A stretch of DNA of 40,713 nucleotides from positions 1 to 40,713 of the forward strand of contig CAYNFJ010000004.1 of assembly GCA_964396505.1 (NCBI GenBank), written 5' to 3'. This DNA comes from DQTL01 sp964396505 (GTDB lineage Bacteria; Bacteroidota; Bacteroidia; Flavobacteriales; Flavobacteriaceae). Positions 1 through 9,171 of the stretch are shown one piece after another. The position numbers and the translations under genes were made by a program. How positions within the stretch are numbered: position 1 is the stretch's first letter; every line of letters begins with the position of its first letter. Below the pieces are notes generated by a model. That model saw nothing but the letters and a program-made list of their open reading frames with translations. It did not search any database and was not told the DNA's origin.

Positions 1-1083
1 TTATTATCCGGTTATCAGTTTTTAAAATACTTTAAAGATGCCGAAAAGAAAAAAAATAAATTACAGGCTATCCAAGTGCAAGGGAGTGTTTCAGCACAAG
101 ATTTAACTGCTTTAGAGCAACTGGTTGATGCCGTTTTTTGGGCAAGAGATATGGTAAATGAACCGGTTTCTTTTATGAATGCGGCGCAGTTGGCCGACGA
201 AATTGTAGCCAAAGGAAAAAAATCGGGTTACAAAGTCAATGTGTTGGGTAAAAAACAAATTGAAACCTTGAAAATGGGTGGTTTATTAGCCGTTAATCAA
301 GGGTCGGAACAGCCGCCTACTTTTACAATCATTGAATACAAACCTAAGAATGCCAAAAACAAAAAACCGGTTGTATTGGTAGGAAAGGGAGTAGTGTATG
401 ATACCGGTGGTTTGAGTCTTAAGCCCACACCACATTCTATGGATCTTATGAAAAGCGATATGGGTGGTGCTGCCGCTATGGCAGCCACCATAGATGCTTT
501 GGCAAAAAACAAGGTTCCGGTCTATGTGATCGGCTTAATTCCGGCTACGGATAATCGTCCGGGGAAAACAGCTTATGCTCCGGGTGATGTTGTGACTATG
601 TTTGACGGGACAACCATTGAAGTACTCAATACAGATGCAGAAGGTCGTATGATTTTAGCCGATGCACTGGCGTATGCCAATAAATACGAACCCGAGTTGG
701 TGATTGATGCGGCAACCCTGACCGGTGCGGCTGTCAGAGCTTTGGGAACTAAGACGGCTATCAGTATGGGAAATGCTAAAGACACGTATTTTAGAAAATT
801 ATACGAATCCGGTTTAAGAACTCATGATAGAGTTTTTCGTTTTCCTTTCTGGGATGAATGGAAAGAAGAACTCAAATCGGATATTGCCGATATGAAAAAT
901 CTGGGCGGTTCTAATGCCGGTATGATTACTGCAGGAAAATTTTTAGAACATTTTGTCAAATATCCGTATATCCATATTGATATTGCCGGTCCGGCCTTTT
1001 TAGAATCGGCAGATAGTTATAATGGAAAAGGAGCTACCGGTGCCGGCGTACGTCTTTTGTATGATTTTCTCAAAAATTTATAA
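1..1083 (+). CDS. Leucyl aminopeptidase, M17 family (5' end outside window)
   Basis: Cytosolic two-metal aminopeptidase that removes N-terminal residues from peptides. The frame is open from base 1 and encodes 360 residues up to the TAA at 1081-1083, so the gene begins upstream of the window. A GTG at position 76 is only an internal valine codon, because the residues before it (LLSGYQFLKYFKDAEKKK) fit the family's N-terminal domain. Visible M17 signatures are VGKGVVYDTGG with the metal/catalytic lysine at in-window residue 129, KSDMGGAAA, and NTDAEGR starting near residue 210. The C-terminal catalytic domain is complete. Its stop overlaps the stop of the convergent gene on the minus strand by a few bases. 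Family assignment is firm; the exact substrate preference is not visible. Confidence 0.95.
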   Translation, partial: LLSGYQFLKYFKDAEKKKNKLQAIQVQGSVSAQDLTALEQLVDAVFWARDMVNEPVSFMNAAQLADEIVAKGKKSGYKVNVLGKKQIETLKMGGLLAVNQGSEQPPTFTIIEYKPKNAKNKKPVVLVGKGVVYDTGGLSLKPTPHSMDLMKSDMGGAAAMAATIDALAKNKVPVYVIGLIPATDNRPGKTAYAPGDVVTMFDGTTIEVLNTDAEGRMILADALAYANKYEPELVIDAATLTGAAVRALGTKTAISMGNAKDTYFRKLYESGLRTHDRVFRFPFWDEWKEELKSDIADMKNLGGSNAGMITAGKFLEHFVKYPYIHIDIAGPAFLESADSYNGKGATGAGVRLLYDFLKNL

Positions 1084-2415
1084 AGGTTTTTTTAATTGAA
1101 ATTCATAGTAAAATAAGGCGCTATTCCTTTCTACCGTCAGTCTTATAGTGCTTCCGTCATCACCGTAGAACAGATTGATAAGCTTTTGTAGCTTGTTATA
1201 TTCGTAGGCGGGTTTACCATTGATCCGGTTGATAATATCATTTACTTTTAATCCTGCTTTATCAGCCGGAGAACCGGGACGTATTTTGTAGATGGCATAC
1301 AGCGGTTTAAAATCGTATTGGTAATCAATCTCAAAATGAACGGAATTGGTTTCATTGACATGTTGGTTTCCCAAAATAGTTTTTGATTCATAATGTTTGC
1401 TACGCACCAATGTTTTTCCTATATATGCCAGTTCTATTCCGGCACGATTGTACTTAAATTCTTTGTCAAAACGCCTTGTTTTTTTTAGATAGACCCGTTG
1501 ATTGGGATAATCCAATATAACCGTAAACCGATTTAAAATCCGGGCACCGATACTTCCGTTGCGACTCTCGTAAGCCCGGGCATACGAGCTGGCGGTTGAG
1601 TCTAAAAAAGCAACTGTAGGTTGGTGGAAAACAAAAGTACCTAAACGAAAAGATTGTATCTTACTCCTTTTTCCATCAATGCTACCGCTTAATCCTTCAC
1701 CGATGTGATCAATAAAATATTTATTGCGAATGCTGATTCCGTTTTTAGCATCTTCAAATAACCATAAAGCATCGCTGTTTCCGGTATCTATTAAAAGTTT
1801 GACACCGTGTGTTGTATTATCAGAAATAGATACCAAACCATCAATATACGGTTTTTTATGATGAAAATTGAATGTAAATTTTTGATATTTGGATTTGGGC
1901 GGATAAAATTTTGCCGGATCGTAAAATGTAACTTGTTTGCGACGATAATCTATTTTTGTCACAAAGTTTTTCAATAAATCATAACCAATTACGCCATGGA
2001 TGGTTTTGCCCATTCTGGAAGATAAATCAAAACGGTCACCCATAATTACATACATGGTTTGATGAATTCCCATAATATTTTTGATCTTGATTATATTCTC
2101 TTTAGAGATAATCCCTTCTATGGGTTCTCCTAAACCCAAACCTCTGATTTTTATCTTTTTACTGTTATTTAATGTGATGGAATCAGTGCTTCCCAAACTA
2201 AAAATAATGCTTCTACTGGCACCGGTATCCAGAATAAATGAGAGTTCTTTCCCATTCAAAGTTACCGGAATGACAATCAAATTGTTATGCGTTTCAAAAG
2301 GGATTTTTTGGTAGGAATGATGCCCTATAAATCGCATTTCACTCTGCGAATAGCTCACTATATTCCCTAAGGAAAATAGATAGATAGCTAGTTTGATAAA
2401 TAGTTTAGTAGGCAT
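1078..2415 (-). CDS. Secreted retropepsin-like aspartyl protease with C-terminal PDZ domain
   Basis: A 445-residue protein with an N-terminal signal peptide (cleavage probably after SYSQ near residue 24). Two aspartyl-protease-like half domains can be seen: FILDTGASRS near residue 60 and LLIDTGNSD near residue 210, each with the D-T/S-G motif. A PDZ domain follows at about residues 380-435 (PGSPADKAGLKVNDII). This architecture (gag/pol-type aspartyl protease plus PDZ) is known from Bacteroidota genomes as an uncharacterised predicted periplasmic or surface protease; activity is inferred from the intact DTG motifs. The gene is convergent with the M17 peptidase and the two stops share the TTATAA at 1078-1083. 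It is divergent from the aminotransferase gene. Substrate unknown. Confidence 0.85.
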   Translation of the reverse strand: MPTKLFIKLAIYLFSLGNIVSYSQSEMRFIGHHSYQKIPFETHNNLIVIPVTLNGKELSFILDTGASRSIIFSLGSTDSITLNNSKKIKIRGLGLGEPIEGIISKENIIKIKNIMGIHQTMYVIMGDRFDLSSRMGKTIHGVIGYDLLKNFVTKIDYRRKQVTFYDPAKFYPPKSKYQKFTFNFHHKKPYIDGLVSISDNTTHGVKLLIDTGNSDALWLFEDAKNGISIRNKYFIDHIGEGLSGSIDGKRSKIQSFRLGTFVFHQPTVAFLDSTASSYARAYESRNGSIGARILNRFTVILDYPNQRVYLKKTRRFDKEFKYNRAGIELAYIGKTLVRSKHYESKTILGNQHVNETNSVHFEIDYQYDFKPLYAIYKIRPGSPADKAGLKVNDIINRINGKPAYEYNKLQKLINLFYGDDGSTIRLTVERNSALFYYEFQLKKPL

Positions 2416-2554
2416 ATTTTCTAAAGGTAAAAAAATATTTGTTTGATACCTAAATGCACCTTTTTTTTAAGATAAGATTAACAAGAAAAGGATTCTGTAA
2501 AAACGGCTGTTTTTTGTAAAAAAAAATGCAATTTTGTAGTCTAAATCTTTCGTT

Positions 2555-3754
2555 ATGCTAAGCATTTCAAAAAAAGGGCAATCGATGCCTGAATCACCTA
2601 TTCGAAAACTGGTTCCTTTTGCAGAAGAGGCTAAGAAAAGAGGTGTGTTTGTGTACCATTTAAACATTGGACAGCCCGATATTAAAACCCCTCAAGTTGC
2701 ATTAGACGCCGTAAAAAACAATGATATAGAGGTGCTTTCTTATAGCCGCTCTGAAGGATCGGAACAATATAGAACCAAGTTGTCAAACTATTATAAAAAA
2801 CATCATATTGATGTTGATTATGACGATATTATCATTACAACCGGCGGGTCAGAGGCTTTGTTGTTTACAATGGGAAGTATTACCGATGTAGGAGATGAGG
2901 TGATTATTCCGGAACCTTTTTATGCCAATTACAACGGGTTTGCAACAGCGAGTGGTGTCAAGGTGGTTCCCGTAATATCTTCTATTGATACGGCTTTTGC
3001 CTTGCCTCCTATAGAAGAATTTGAGTCATTAATCACCGATAAAACCAAAGCAATTTTAATCTGTAACCCGGGGAATCCTACCGGTTATTTATATTCCAAA
3101 GAGGAGATTCAAAAATTAAAAGCACTGGTTTTAAAACACGATTTGTTTTTGATAGCCGATGAAGTCTATCGTGAGTTTGTGTACGATGGATTGACGCATT
3201 ATTCTGTAATGCAAGAAACCGGATTGGAACAGCATGCAATTATGATAGATTCCGTATCTAAGAGGTATAGTATGTGCGGTGCCCGTATCGGTTGTGTGGT
3301 CTCTAAAAATAAAGCCTTTATGCAGACGGCATTGAAATTTGCGCAAGCTAGATTAAGTCCGCCTACTTATGCACAAATAGCCAGCGAAGCTGCTTTGGAC
3401 ACACCGGATTCTTATTTTGAAGAAGTGAATACAGCATACCGCGAACGACGGGATATTCTAGTCAGTGAATTACAAAAAATTGAAGGGGTGAAAGTCTCCA
3501 GTCCCAAAGGGGCTTTCTACTGTGTGGTGGCATTGCCCGTTGCCAATGCCGATGATTTTGCCAAATGGCTTTTGCAAGATTTTAACGATAACAACGAAAC
3601 GGTTATGATTGCTCCTGCCAGTGGTTTTTATTCTACCCAAGGTGCCGGTGCCAATCAGGTGCGTATTGCGTACGTACTGAAAAAAGAAGATTTAATTCGC
3701 GCTGTAGAAATCATCAAAATAGCATTGAACCAATATAAATCCAATCACTTATAA
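2555..3754 (+). CDS. PLP-dependent class I/II aminotransferase
   Basis: A 399-residue fold-type I aminotransferase, probably cytosolic and of the aspartate-aminotransferase superfamily. Landmarks in order are HLNIGQPDIKTP (substrate loop near residue 36), TTGGSEALL (cofactor phosphate region), NPGNPTG near residue 170, ADEVYREFVYDG (Asp and Tyr that contact PLP), SVSKRYSMCGARIG with the Schiff-base lysine near residue 236, and a C-terminal arginine in QVRIAYV. Length is normal for the family. It is followed immediately by murB, whose reading frame begins at or just after this stop codon, so the two are probably co-transcribed and translationally coupled. The amino-acid substrate cannot be deduced from sequence alone. 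Confidence 0.92.
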   Translation: MLSISKKGQSMPESPIRKLVPFAEEAKKRGVFVYHLNIGQPDIKTPQVALDAVKNNDIEVLSYSRSEGSEQYRTKLSNYYKKHHIDVDYDDIIITTGGSEALLFTMGSITDVGDEVIIPEPFYANYNGFATASGVKVVPVISSIDTAFALPPIEEFESLITDKTKAILICNPGNPTGYLYSKEEIQKLKALVLKHDLFLIADEVYREFVYDGLTHYSVMQETGLEQHAIMIDSVSKRYSMCGARIGCVVSKNKAFMQTALKFAQARLSPPTYAQIASEAALDTPDSYFEEVNTAYRERRDILVSELQKIEGVKVSSPKGAFYCVVALPVANADDFAKWLLQDFNDNNETVMIAPASGFYSTQGAGANQVRIAYVLKKEDLIRAVEIIKIALNQYKSNHL

Positions 3755-4758
3755 AAATACAGGAAAACATATCATTAAAGCCCTACAACACTTTCGGAAT
3801 TGATGTGACCGCAAAACGCTTTATGGAAGCCGATAACATGGATGACATTGCTGAAATTGTCACTCGTGCAAAGGATTTACTTCTGATAGGAGGAGGCAGT
3901 AATATGTTATTGCTTCACGATATAGATAGGACGGTTTTACATATTACATCCAAGGGAAAAAAAATAATTCATAAAGATGCATCTCATGTCTATATTGAAG
4001 TTGCTGCCGGTGAAAACTGGCATGATTTTGTAATGTGGTGTGTCGAAAATGATTATGGTGGTATTGAAAATTTAGCCCTAATTCCGGGTAATGTTGGAAC
4101 CGCTCCTATACAAAATATAGGAGCCTATGGCGTGGAAGTGAAGGATGTTATTGAGGAAGTTCAAGTATTGGAAATAGAAACTATTAAGTCAAAAAATCTC
4201 ACGAATACCCAATGTCATTTTGCGTATCGGGATTCTATTTTTAAAAACACACATAAAGGGAAATATATCATTACCGCTGTGGTGTTTAGATTGACCCAAC
4301 AGCACCACACAATTCACGATACGTATGGAGCTTTAAAGAATTTACCGGCTTCTGATAGAAATATCAAAGGAATTGCAAATGCTGTTATAGCTATTCGTTC
4401 TGAAAAATTGCCCGACCCGAAAGAAATAGGGAACAGTGGTAGTTTTTTTAAAAATCCGATGATTACCAAGCAATTGTTTAAGCGTTTGATAGCGAAACAT
4501 CCTACGATGCCTCACTATCCGGTAGCCACTGATTCCGGTGCAATAAAATTAGCAGCGGGTTGGCTGATTGATCAATGTGGATTGAAAGGATTTAGACAAG
4601 GAGATGCCGGAGTACATCACAAACAGGCTCTGGTTTTGGTCAATTACGGAAACGCCAGCGGAATGGATATTCTTAATTTAGCCAAATATGTACAGAATAA
4701 GGTGTTTGAAAAGTTTGGTGTTCAATTGGAAATGGAAGTCAATATCATAGAATCTTAA
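3751..4758 (+). CDS. murB: UDP-N-acetylenolpyruvoylglucosamine reductase, apparent non-AUG start
   Basis: MurB reduces UDP-GlcNAc-enolpyruvate to UDP-MurNAc with NADPH and FAD in cytosolic peptidoglycan synthesis. Evidence: LLIGGGSNMLL (FAD binding), ENLALIPGNVGTAPIQNIGAYG, FAYRDSIFK, and NSGSFFKNP with the proton-donating serine. The first canonical start codon is a GTG at 3805, but the family-conserved N-terminus IQENISLKPYNTFGID is encoded in frame upstream of it (about 3757-3804). The frame is closed by a TAA at 3736-3738, and between 3739 and 3804 there is no ATG, GTG or TTG. The start is therefore probably an ATA at 3751 (overlapping the aminotransferase stop) or 3757, giving 333-335 residues, or there is an ATG-to-ATA change or sequencing error. 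Identity is firm; the start is uncertain. Confidence 0.88.
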   Translation: MKIQENISLKPYNTFGIDVTAKRFMEADNMDDIAEIVTRAKDLLLIGGGSNMLLLHDIDRTVLHITSKGKKIIHKDASHVYIEVAAGENWHDFVMWCVENDYGGIENLALIPGNVGTAPIQNIGAYGVEVKDVIEEVQVLEIETIKSKNLTNTQCHFAYRDSIFKNTHKGKYIITAVVFRLTQQHHTIHDTYGALKNLPASDRNIKGIANAVIAIRSEKLPDPKEIGNSGSFFKNPMITKQLFKRLIAKHPTMPHYPVATDSGAIKLAAGWLIDQCGLKGFRQGDAGVHHKQALVLVNYGNASGMDILNLAKYVQNKVFEKFGVQLEMEVNIIES

Positions 4759-4842
4759 TAGAGCCAAGCTATCACTCTTTTGTGGTTTTTGCCTTAAACT
4801 CATACAAATTAGTATGTTCTACAATATCTATATATTTCAAAC

Positions 4843-4872
4843 AAAAAAACTGCCTATTAAGGCAGTTTTTTT
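4843..4872. terminator. Bidirectional rho-independent terminator between murB and mdh
   Basis: An A7-ACTGCCT arm (4843-4855), a 4-base loop and an AGGCAG-T7 arm (4860-4872) form a hairpin with a T-run on both strands. It sits between two convergent genes and would serve both. Confidence 0.92.
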
Positions 4873-4890
4873 ATCAAGAATAGATGTTAA

Positions 4891-5826
4891 TTAAAACAAT
4901 TTCATATCATCTAAAACCTTCATTACACCTCTAACGTGAACAGCAGATTCTTTCATCAAGTTCATTTCTTCATCGTTTAGTTTGAGTTCAATCACTTGTT
5001 CGATACCGTCTTTTCCTAATTTTACCGGAACACCTAAAGCGATGTTTTCCATTCCATACTCTCCGTTTAGCATTGTACAAACAGGGAATATTCTTTTAGA
5101 ATCTTTTAAGATAGCTTCTACCATCTGCGCAGCGGCAGCACCCGGTGCATACCATCCTGAGGTTCCTAATAAATTGACGATTTCACCACCTCCTTTTTTG
5201 GTACGATTCACAATGGCGTCAATGGTTTCTTTGTCTAATAATTCAGTTACAGGAATACCTGCTACTGTAGTATATCTAGGCAGCGGCACCATAGTGTCTC
5301 CGTGACCACCTAATAATAATGCTTGAATATCTTTTGGAGAACAGTTTAACTCCGATGCTAAAAAAGCGCGGAATCGAGCGGTATCCAATACCCCTGCCAT
5401 ACCAAAAACTTTGGTTGCCGGTTTTTTGGAAGTGAGATAAGCAGCATATGTCATTACGTCCAATGGATTAGATACGATGATGATAATCGCATCGGGAGAA
5501 TGTGCTACTACTTGTTCAGTAACTGATTTTACAATTTTTGCATTGGTTGAGATTAAATCATCACGTGACATTCCCGGTTTTCTTGGAATACCGGAAGTAA
5601 TAACGACTACATCGGATCCGGCAGTTTTACTGTAATCATTAGTAGAACCAACCACACGTGTATCGTAGTAATTTACTGCAGAAGATTCCCAAATATCAAG
5701 GGCTTTACCTTCGGCATAGTTTTCTTTAATGTCTAGCAATACTACTTCGTTTGCTACATCTTTTTGAGCGAGTACATCTGCACAAGTGGCTCCTACGCTA
5801 CCTGCACCTACAACAGTTACTTTCAT
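4891..5826 (-). CDS. mdh: Malate dehydrogenase (NAD-dependent)
   Basis: A 311-residue cytosolic enzyme of the LDH/MDH superfamily that interconverts malate and oxaloacetate in the TCA cycle. The Rossmann motif VGAGSVGA lies at residues 6-12, with Asp32 (LLDI) marking NAD preference. The substrate loop GIPRKPGMSRDD has arginines at 82 and 88; Arg82 in this position favours malate over lactate. Arg151 and catalytic His175 in LGGHGDTMVP complete the site. Length matches the LDH-like bacterial MDH group. It is transcribed alone, with a terminator after the stop and a TATATTTG box upstream. Confidence 0.96.
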   Translation of the reverse strand: MKVTVVGAGSVGATCADVLAQKDVANEVVLLDIKENYAEGKALDIWESSAVNYYDTRVVGSTNDYSKTAGSDVVVITSGIPRKPGMSRDDLISTNAKIVKSVTEQVVAHSPDAIIIIVSNPLDVMTYAAYLTSKKPATKVFGMAGVLDTARFRAFLASELNCSPKDIQALLLGGHGDTMVPLPRYTTVAGIPVTELLDKETIDAIVNRTKKGGGEIVNLLGTSGWYAPGAAAAQMVEAILKDSKRIFPVCTMLNGEYGMENIALGVPVKLGKDGIEQVIELKLNDEEMNLMKESAVHVRGVMKVLDDMKLF

Positions 5827-5865
5827 AAGTATATTTTAAATTTTAATTAAAAATGTTCAATTGCA

Positions 5866-5873
5866 CAAATATA
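5866..5873 (-). promoter_or_regulatory. Candidate -7 box for mdh
   Basis: Minus strand reads TATATTTG, matching the Bacteroidota -7 consensus TAnnTTTG, about 40 bases before the mdh ATG. I see no clear TTG -33 box at the expected distance. Confidence 0.55.
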
Positions 5874-5952
5874 CAGACATTCAAGATAGTATATAAGTGA
5901 TAAATATCATTTTATGAAAACTATAAGAAAAATAACTGAAATAAATTCACTT

Positions 5953-6966
5953 TTAACGGATACTCAGTGCCAATCCGGCTGTTAAACTAGGGTATTTTTG
6001 TAAGGTGTAATCGCCAAATATTTTTACAGGGCCTAAGTTAATTCGGGCTCCTATACTTGTTTTAACTCCTGTTATAGCAAAATCCAATTGAATCGGGTCG
6101 GTAATTATTTCATCATTTTCAATACTTCCGTTATCATTAAAATCGAATTCATAGGTTCCTAATGCATCTAGATTGGTGCTGCCGGAAGTGATTCCCATTC
6201 CTAAATACACATCTATTATCTTTAAATTAATGTCTCCAATGGCTTGTAAGGTATAGGCGTTGATATGCATCTCCATACGTTGATTTGAGCCGGAAATATC
6301 GGTGTTGTCCGGTGTGTAGATAAGGTTAGCTCTTGTAAATGCCCCTAAACCTGAAATGTGTAACATAGGAATCTTATCCAGAGCTTTAAAGTATTGTGTC
6401 AAATCGTGTTGAATGCCTATGCCTAGTAATCCAAAACTGACTCCTTGATTGGTTGTTTTTGGGAAAAACCGTAATTTGATATCTGTTTTACCGGTCAGTC
6501 CTAAACCTAATTGTACCATTGGAGTAGGTACAGACACGGGAATAAAAAAATCAGTAGGCCATTCTCCACCTAATCCGTCAACGGCATCAAAGGTGATACT
6601 GTCCGATCCATTGTTGGCTTCCAAAACTGTATTAGTAGTTCCACCTGCTACTGTTGGTAATTGTGAGCTACCACTGGAAATACTTAAATAATTGTAGTCC
6701 GATGCGATAAATTGAAAAAATTTGTCTTTATCGGGGACCATAGATGTGCTGGCAAAAACGGTCAAATCAAACCCCAATTTTTTATGTGTTTTTCCACTGG
6801 AATACCATCCGTTATTTAGATTGTACATGATTCCGTTCATCGCGGGATTTAAGTATTGTTTGGTATAGATAGCTGCATCATCACGGGCGGCAAAAATAGC
6901 TTCTAACTGGGCATTTACCATATTTGAAAATGTAATAAACAAGAGTGCTAGGATTATTTTTTTCAT
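5953..6966 (-). CDS. Secreted DUF6588-like protein, probable outer-membrane barrel
   Basis: I recognise this only as resembling the flavobacterial DUF6588 family (hallmark: YLNPAMNGIMYNLNNGWY followed by GFDLTVFAS). The start chosen is the ATG at 6966, giving MKKIILALLFITFSNMVNAQ, a clean signal peptide; an in-frame ATG at 6993 adds nine residues but lies at the predicted transcription start. The mature part (about 315 residues) is rich in alternating hydrophobic strands and ends in a strand with a terminal arginine, suggesting a beta-barrel in the outer membrane. Residues about 245-280 contain an Asp/Asn-rich stretch (FDFNDNGSIEND) that could bind calcium. No enzymatic motif is visible. It follows gyrB after a strong terminator, so it is transcribed separately. 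Function unknown. Confidence 0.75.
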   Translation of the reverse strand: MKKIILALLFITFSNMVNAQLEAIFAARDDAAIYTKQYLNPAMNGIMYNLNNGWYSSGKTHKKLGFDLTVFASTSMVPDKDKFFQFIASDYNYLSISSGSSQLPTVAGGTTNTVLEANNGSDSITFDAVDGLGGEWPTDFFIPVSVPTPMVQLGLGLTGKTDIKLRFFPKTTNQGVSFGLLGIGIQHDLTQYFKALDKIPMLHISGLGAFTRANLIYTPDNTDISGSNQRMEMHINAYTLQAIGDINLKIIDVYLGMGITSGSTNLDALGTYEFDFNDNGSIENDEIITDPIQLDFAITGVKTSIGARINLGPVKIFGDYTLQKYPSLTAGLALSIR

Positions 6967-6995
6967 GACAAAAGATTTTAGTACTAATTGCATAA

Positions 6996-7003
6996 CGAAG
7001 ATA
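6996..7003 (-). promoter_or_regulatory. Weak -7-like box for the DUF6588-like gene
   Basis: Minus strand reads TATCTTCG, one base off TAnnTTTG. It would place transcription start close to 6990, which supports the ATG at 6966 rather than the one at 6993. Confidence 0.4.
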
Positions 7004-7010
7004 TGATAAA

Positions 7011-7043
7011 AAAATTCCCTTTAATCACGTTAAAGGGAATTTT
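7011..7043. terminator. Strong terminator after gyrB
   Basis: Arms 7011-7024 and 7030-7043 pair perfectly (core AATTCCCTTTAA) around a 5-base loop, and T/A runs flank both sides. On the minus strand it follows the gyrB stop by about 30 bases. Confidence 0.93.
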
Positions 7044-7073
7044 TTTGTAATTAATGTATAAATTCACGCAATA

Positions 7074-9014
7074 TTATGCGTCGATATTCGCATAAACTGC
7101 ATTTTTTTCGATAAATTCTCTACGAGGTGGTACATCTTCTCCCATTAACATAGAGAATACTCTATCTGCTTCGGTACCATTATCAATATTGACCCGTCTC
7201 AAAGTTCTGAATTCGGGATTCAATGTAGTATCCCAAAGTTGTTCGGCATTCATTTCACCTAGACCTTTGTAGCGTTGAATAGTGGCGTTCCCACCCATTC
7301 TTTGGGTTATCAAATCACGTTGATCATCGTTCCAGGCGTACTCTCTGTTTTTTCCTTTTTTAACCAAATAGAGTGGGGGTGTAGCAATATATACATAACC
7401 TTGTTCTATCAGTTCACGCATATATCTAAAAAAGAAAGTAAGGATCAATGTGGCAATATGGCTACCATCTACATCGGCATCTGTCATAATCACTACTTTG
7501 TGATAACGCAATTTACTGAGATTTAAGGCTCTAGGGTCTTCTTCGGTTCCAATGGTCACTCCTAATGCGGTAAAAATATTTTTTATTTCTTCATTTTCAA
7601 AAACCCGGTGTTGCATCGCTTTTTCAACATTCAAAATCTTTCCACGCAATGGAAGGATAGCTTGAAAATAGCGGTCACGTCCTTGTTTAGCCGTTCCTCC
7701 CGCAGAATCTCCCTCGACTAGGAATATTTCGGATTTTTCAGGATCGGTTTCAGAGCAGTCACTTAGTTTCCCCGGTAACCCTCCTAGAGACATTACGGTT
7801 TTTCGTTGTACCATTTCACGGGCTTTACGAGCGGCGTGCCTGGCTTGTGCAGCTAAGATTACTTTTTGGACAATAATTTTTGCTTCATTAGGGTTTTCTT
7901 CCAGATAATTAGAAAGCATTTCAGAAACTGCTTGGCTAACTGCCGAGCTGACCTCTCTGTTTCCTAATTTGGTTTTGGTCTGTCCTTCAAACTGAGGCTC
8001 TGCAACTTTCACAGAAATAATGGCTGTCAGACCTTCCCGAAAATCATCACCGGCAATATCAAATTTGAGTTTATCCAACATTCCGGAAGCATCGGCATAC
8101 TTTTTTAATGTATGTGTCAAACCTCTTCTAAACCCTGACAAATGTGTACCCCCTTCGTGTGTATTGATATTATTCACATAGGAGTGCAGATTTTCAGAAT
8201 AAGAGGTGTTGTAAGTCATCGCAACTTCTACCGGTATTCCGTTTTTTTCGCCTTCCATAGATATCACCTTGGCGATCAATTGTTCCCGTGTGCTATCCAG
8301 ATAAGATACAAATTCGGGCAATCCTATTTCACTATAAAATTGTTCGCTGATATAATTCCCTTCATCGTCTTTTTGACGCTTATCGGTGATGGTAATGGTC
8401 AGTTTTTTATTTAAAAAAGCCAATTCCCGCATACGGGTTGATAAAGTGTCGTAATTGAATACGGTCGAATCTTTAAAAATCTGCGGATCAGGTTTGAAAG
8501 TGACTGTTGTACCGGTTTCGGTACTTTCACCCACTACTTTTACCGGATAAAGGGCTTTACCGCGTTCGTATTCTTGTTGCCATATTTTCCCTTCTCGTTC
8601 AACAGAGGCGGTCACATGTTCGGATAATGCATTTACTACCGATACTCCAACCCCGTGTAATCCACCGGATACTTTGTAGGAATCTTTGTCAAATTTTCCT
8701 CCGGCACCAATCTTGGTCATAACCACTTCCAGTGCGGAAACCCCTTCTTTTTGATGCATTCCAACCGGAATACCACGACCATTATCTTTTACAGTTACTG
8801 AATTGTCTTCGTTGATCCAAACATCAATCTTGTCACAATGACCTGCCATCGCTTCGTCAATGGAGTTGTCAACCACCTCATAAACCAAATGATGTAAACC
8901 TCCTACTCCTATATCTCCAATATACATAGAGGGGCGCTTGCGCACATGCTCCATTCCCTCTAAGGCCTGAATACTCTCTGCGGAATAACTGTTTTTTTTA
9001 ATTTCGTCACTCAT
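7074..9014 (-). CDS. gyrB: DNA gyrase subunit B
   Basis: ATPase subunit of type IIA topoisomerase, which introduces negative supercoils with GyrA. The 646 residues are complete: GHKL ATPase domain (EVVDNSIDEAMAG, DNGRGIPVG, GGLHGVG), transducer domain, and TOPRIM domain with EGDSAGGTAKQGRDR near residue 427 and DADVDGSH near residue 505. The C-terminal GyrB motif (QRYKGLGEMNAEQLW) is also present. The length is the short gyrase form lacking the insertion of enteric GyrB. GyrB versus ParE rests on overall similarity and is likely. The gene is monocistronic, with its own upstream box and a strong terminator. Confidence 0.95.
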   Translation of the reverse strand: MSDEIKKNSYSAESIQALEGMEHVRKRPSMYIGDIGVGGLHHLVYEVVDNSIDEAMAGHCDKIDVWINEDNSVTVKDNGRGIPVGMHQKEGVSALEVVMTKIGAGGKFDKDSYKVSGGLHGVGVSVVNALSEHVTASVEREGKIWQQEYERGKALYPVKVVGESTETGTTVTFKPDPQIFKDSTVFNYDTLSTRMRELAFLNKKLTITITDKRQKDDEGNYISEQFYSEIGLPEFVSYLDSTREQLIAKVISMEGEKNGIPVEVAMTYNTSYSENLHSYVNNINTHEGGTHLSGFRRGLTHTLKKYADASGMLDKLKFDIAGDDFREGLTAIISVKVAEPQFEGQTKTKLGNREVSSAVSQAVSEMLSNYLEENPNEAKIIVQKVILAAQARHAARKAREMVQRKTVMSLGGLPGKLSDCSETDPEKSEIFLVEGDSAGGTAKQGRDRYFQAILPLRGKILNVEKAMQHRVFENEEIKNIFTALGVTIGTEEDPRALNLSKLRYHKVVIMTDADVDGSHIATLILTFFFRYMRELIEQGYVYIATPPLYLVKKGKNREYAWNDDQRDLITQRMGGNATIQRYKGLGEMNAEQLWDTTLNPEFRTLRRVNIDNGTEADRVFSMLMGEDVPPRREFIEKNAVYANIDA

Positions 9015-9053
9015 TTTCTTTATCGTTAAATAGTTATATTAAATCGTAATTGA

Positions 9054-9061
9054 CAAATATA
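9054..9061 (-). promoter_or_regulatory. Candidate -7 box for gyrB
   Basis: Minus strand TATATTTG matches TAnnTTTG and lies about 40 bases before the gyrB ATG. The -33 element is not evident. Confidence 0.5.
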
Positions 9062-9171
9062 GAAAAATCGCTAATTATGGAGGCTTTAATATGTTGAAAA
9101 ATACGGTAAGTTATTAACAATTCGGAGTGAAAAATGGGATTATTAACATTGTAGTATAGTTCACTAACAGC

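Noticed and set aside
76..78. GTG at 76 as the start of the M17 aminopeptidase
   Set aside because: The frame is open to base 1 and the residues before 76 fit the family's N-terminal domain, so the gene is cut by the window edge.
9090..9170. TTATTAACA-like repeats upstream of gyrB as DnaA boxes of an origin
   Set aside because: Only two imperfect matches in about 60 bases, no dnaA, no A+T unwinding cluster; frequent by chance in A+T-rich DNA.
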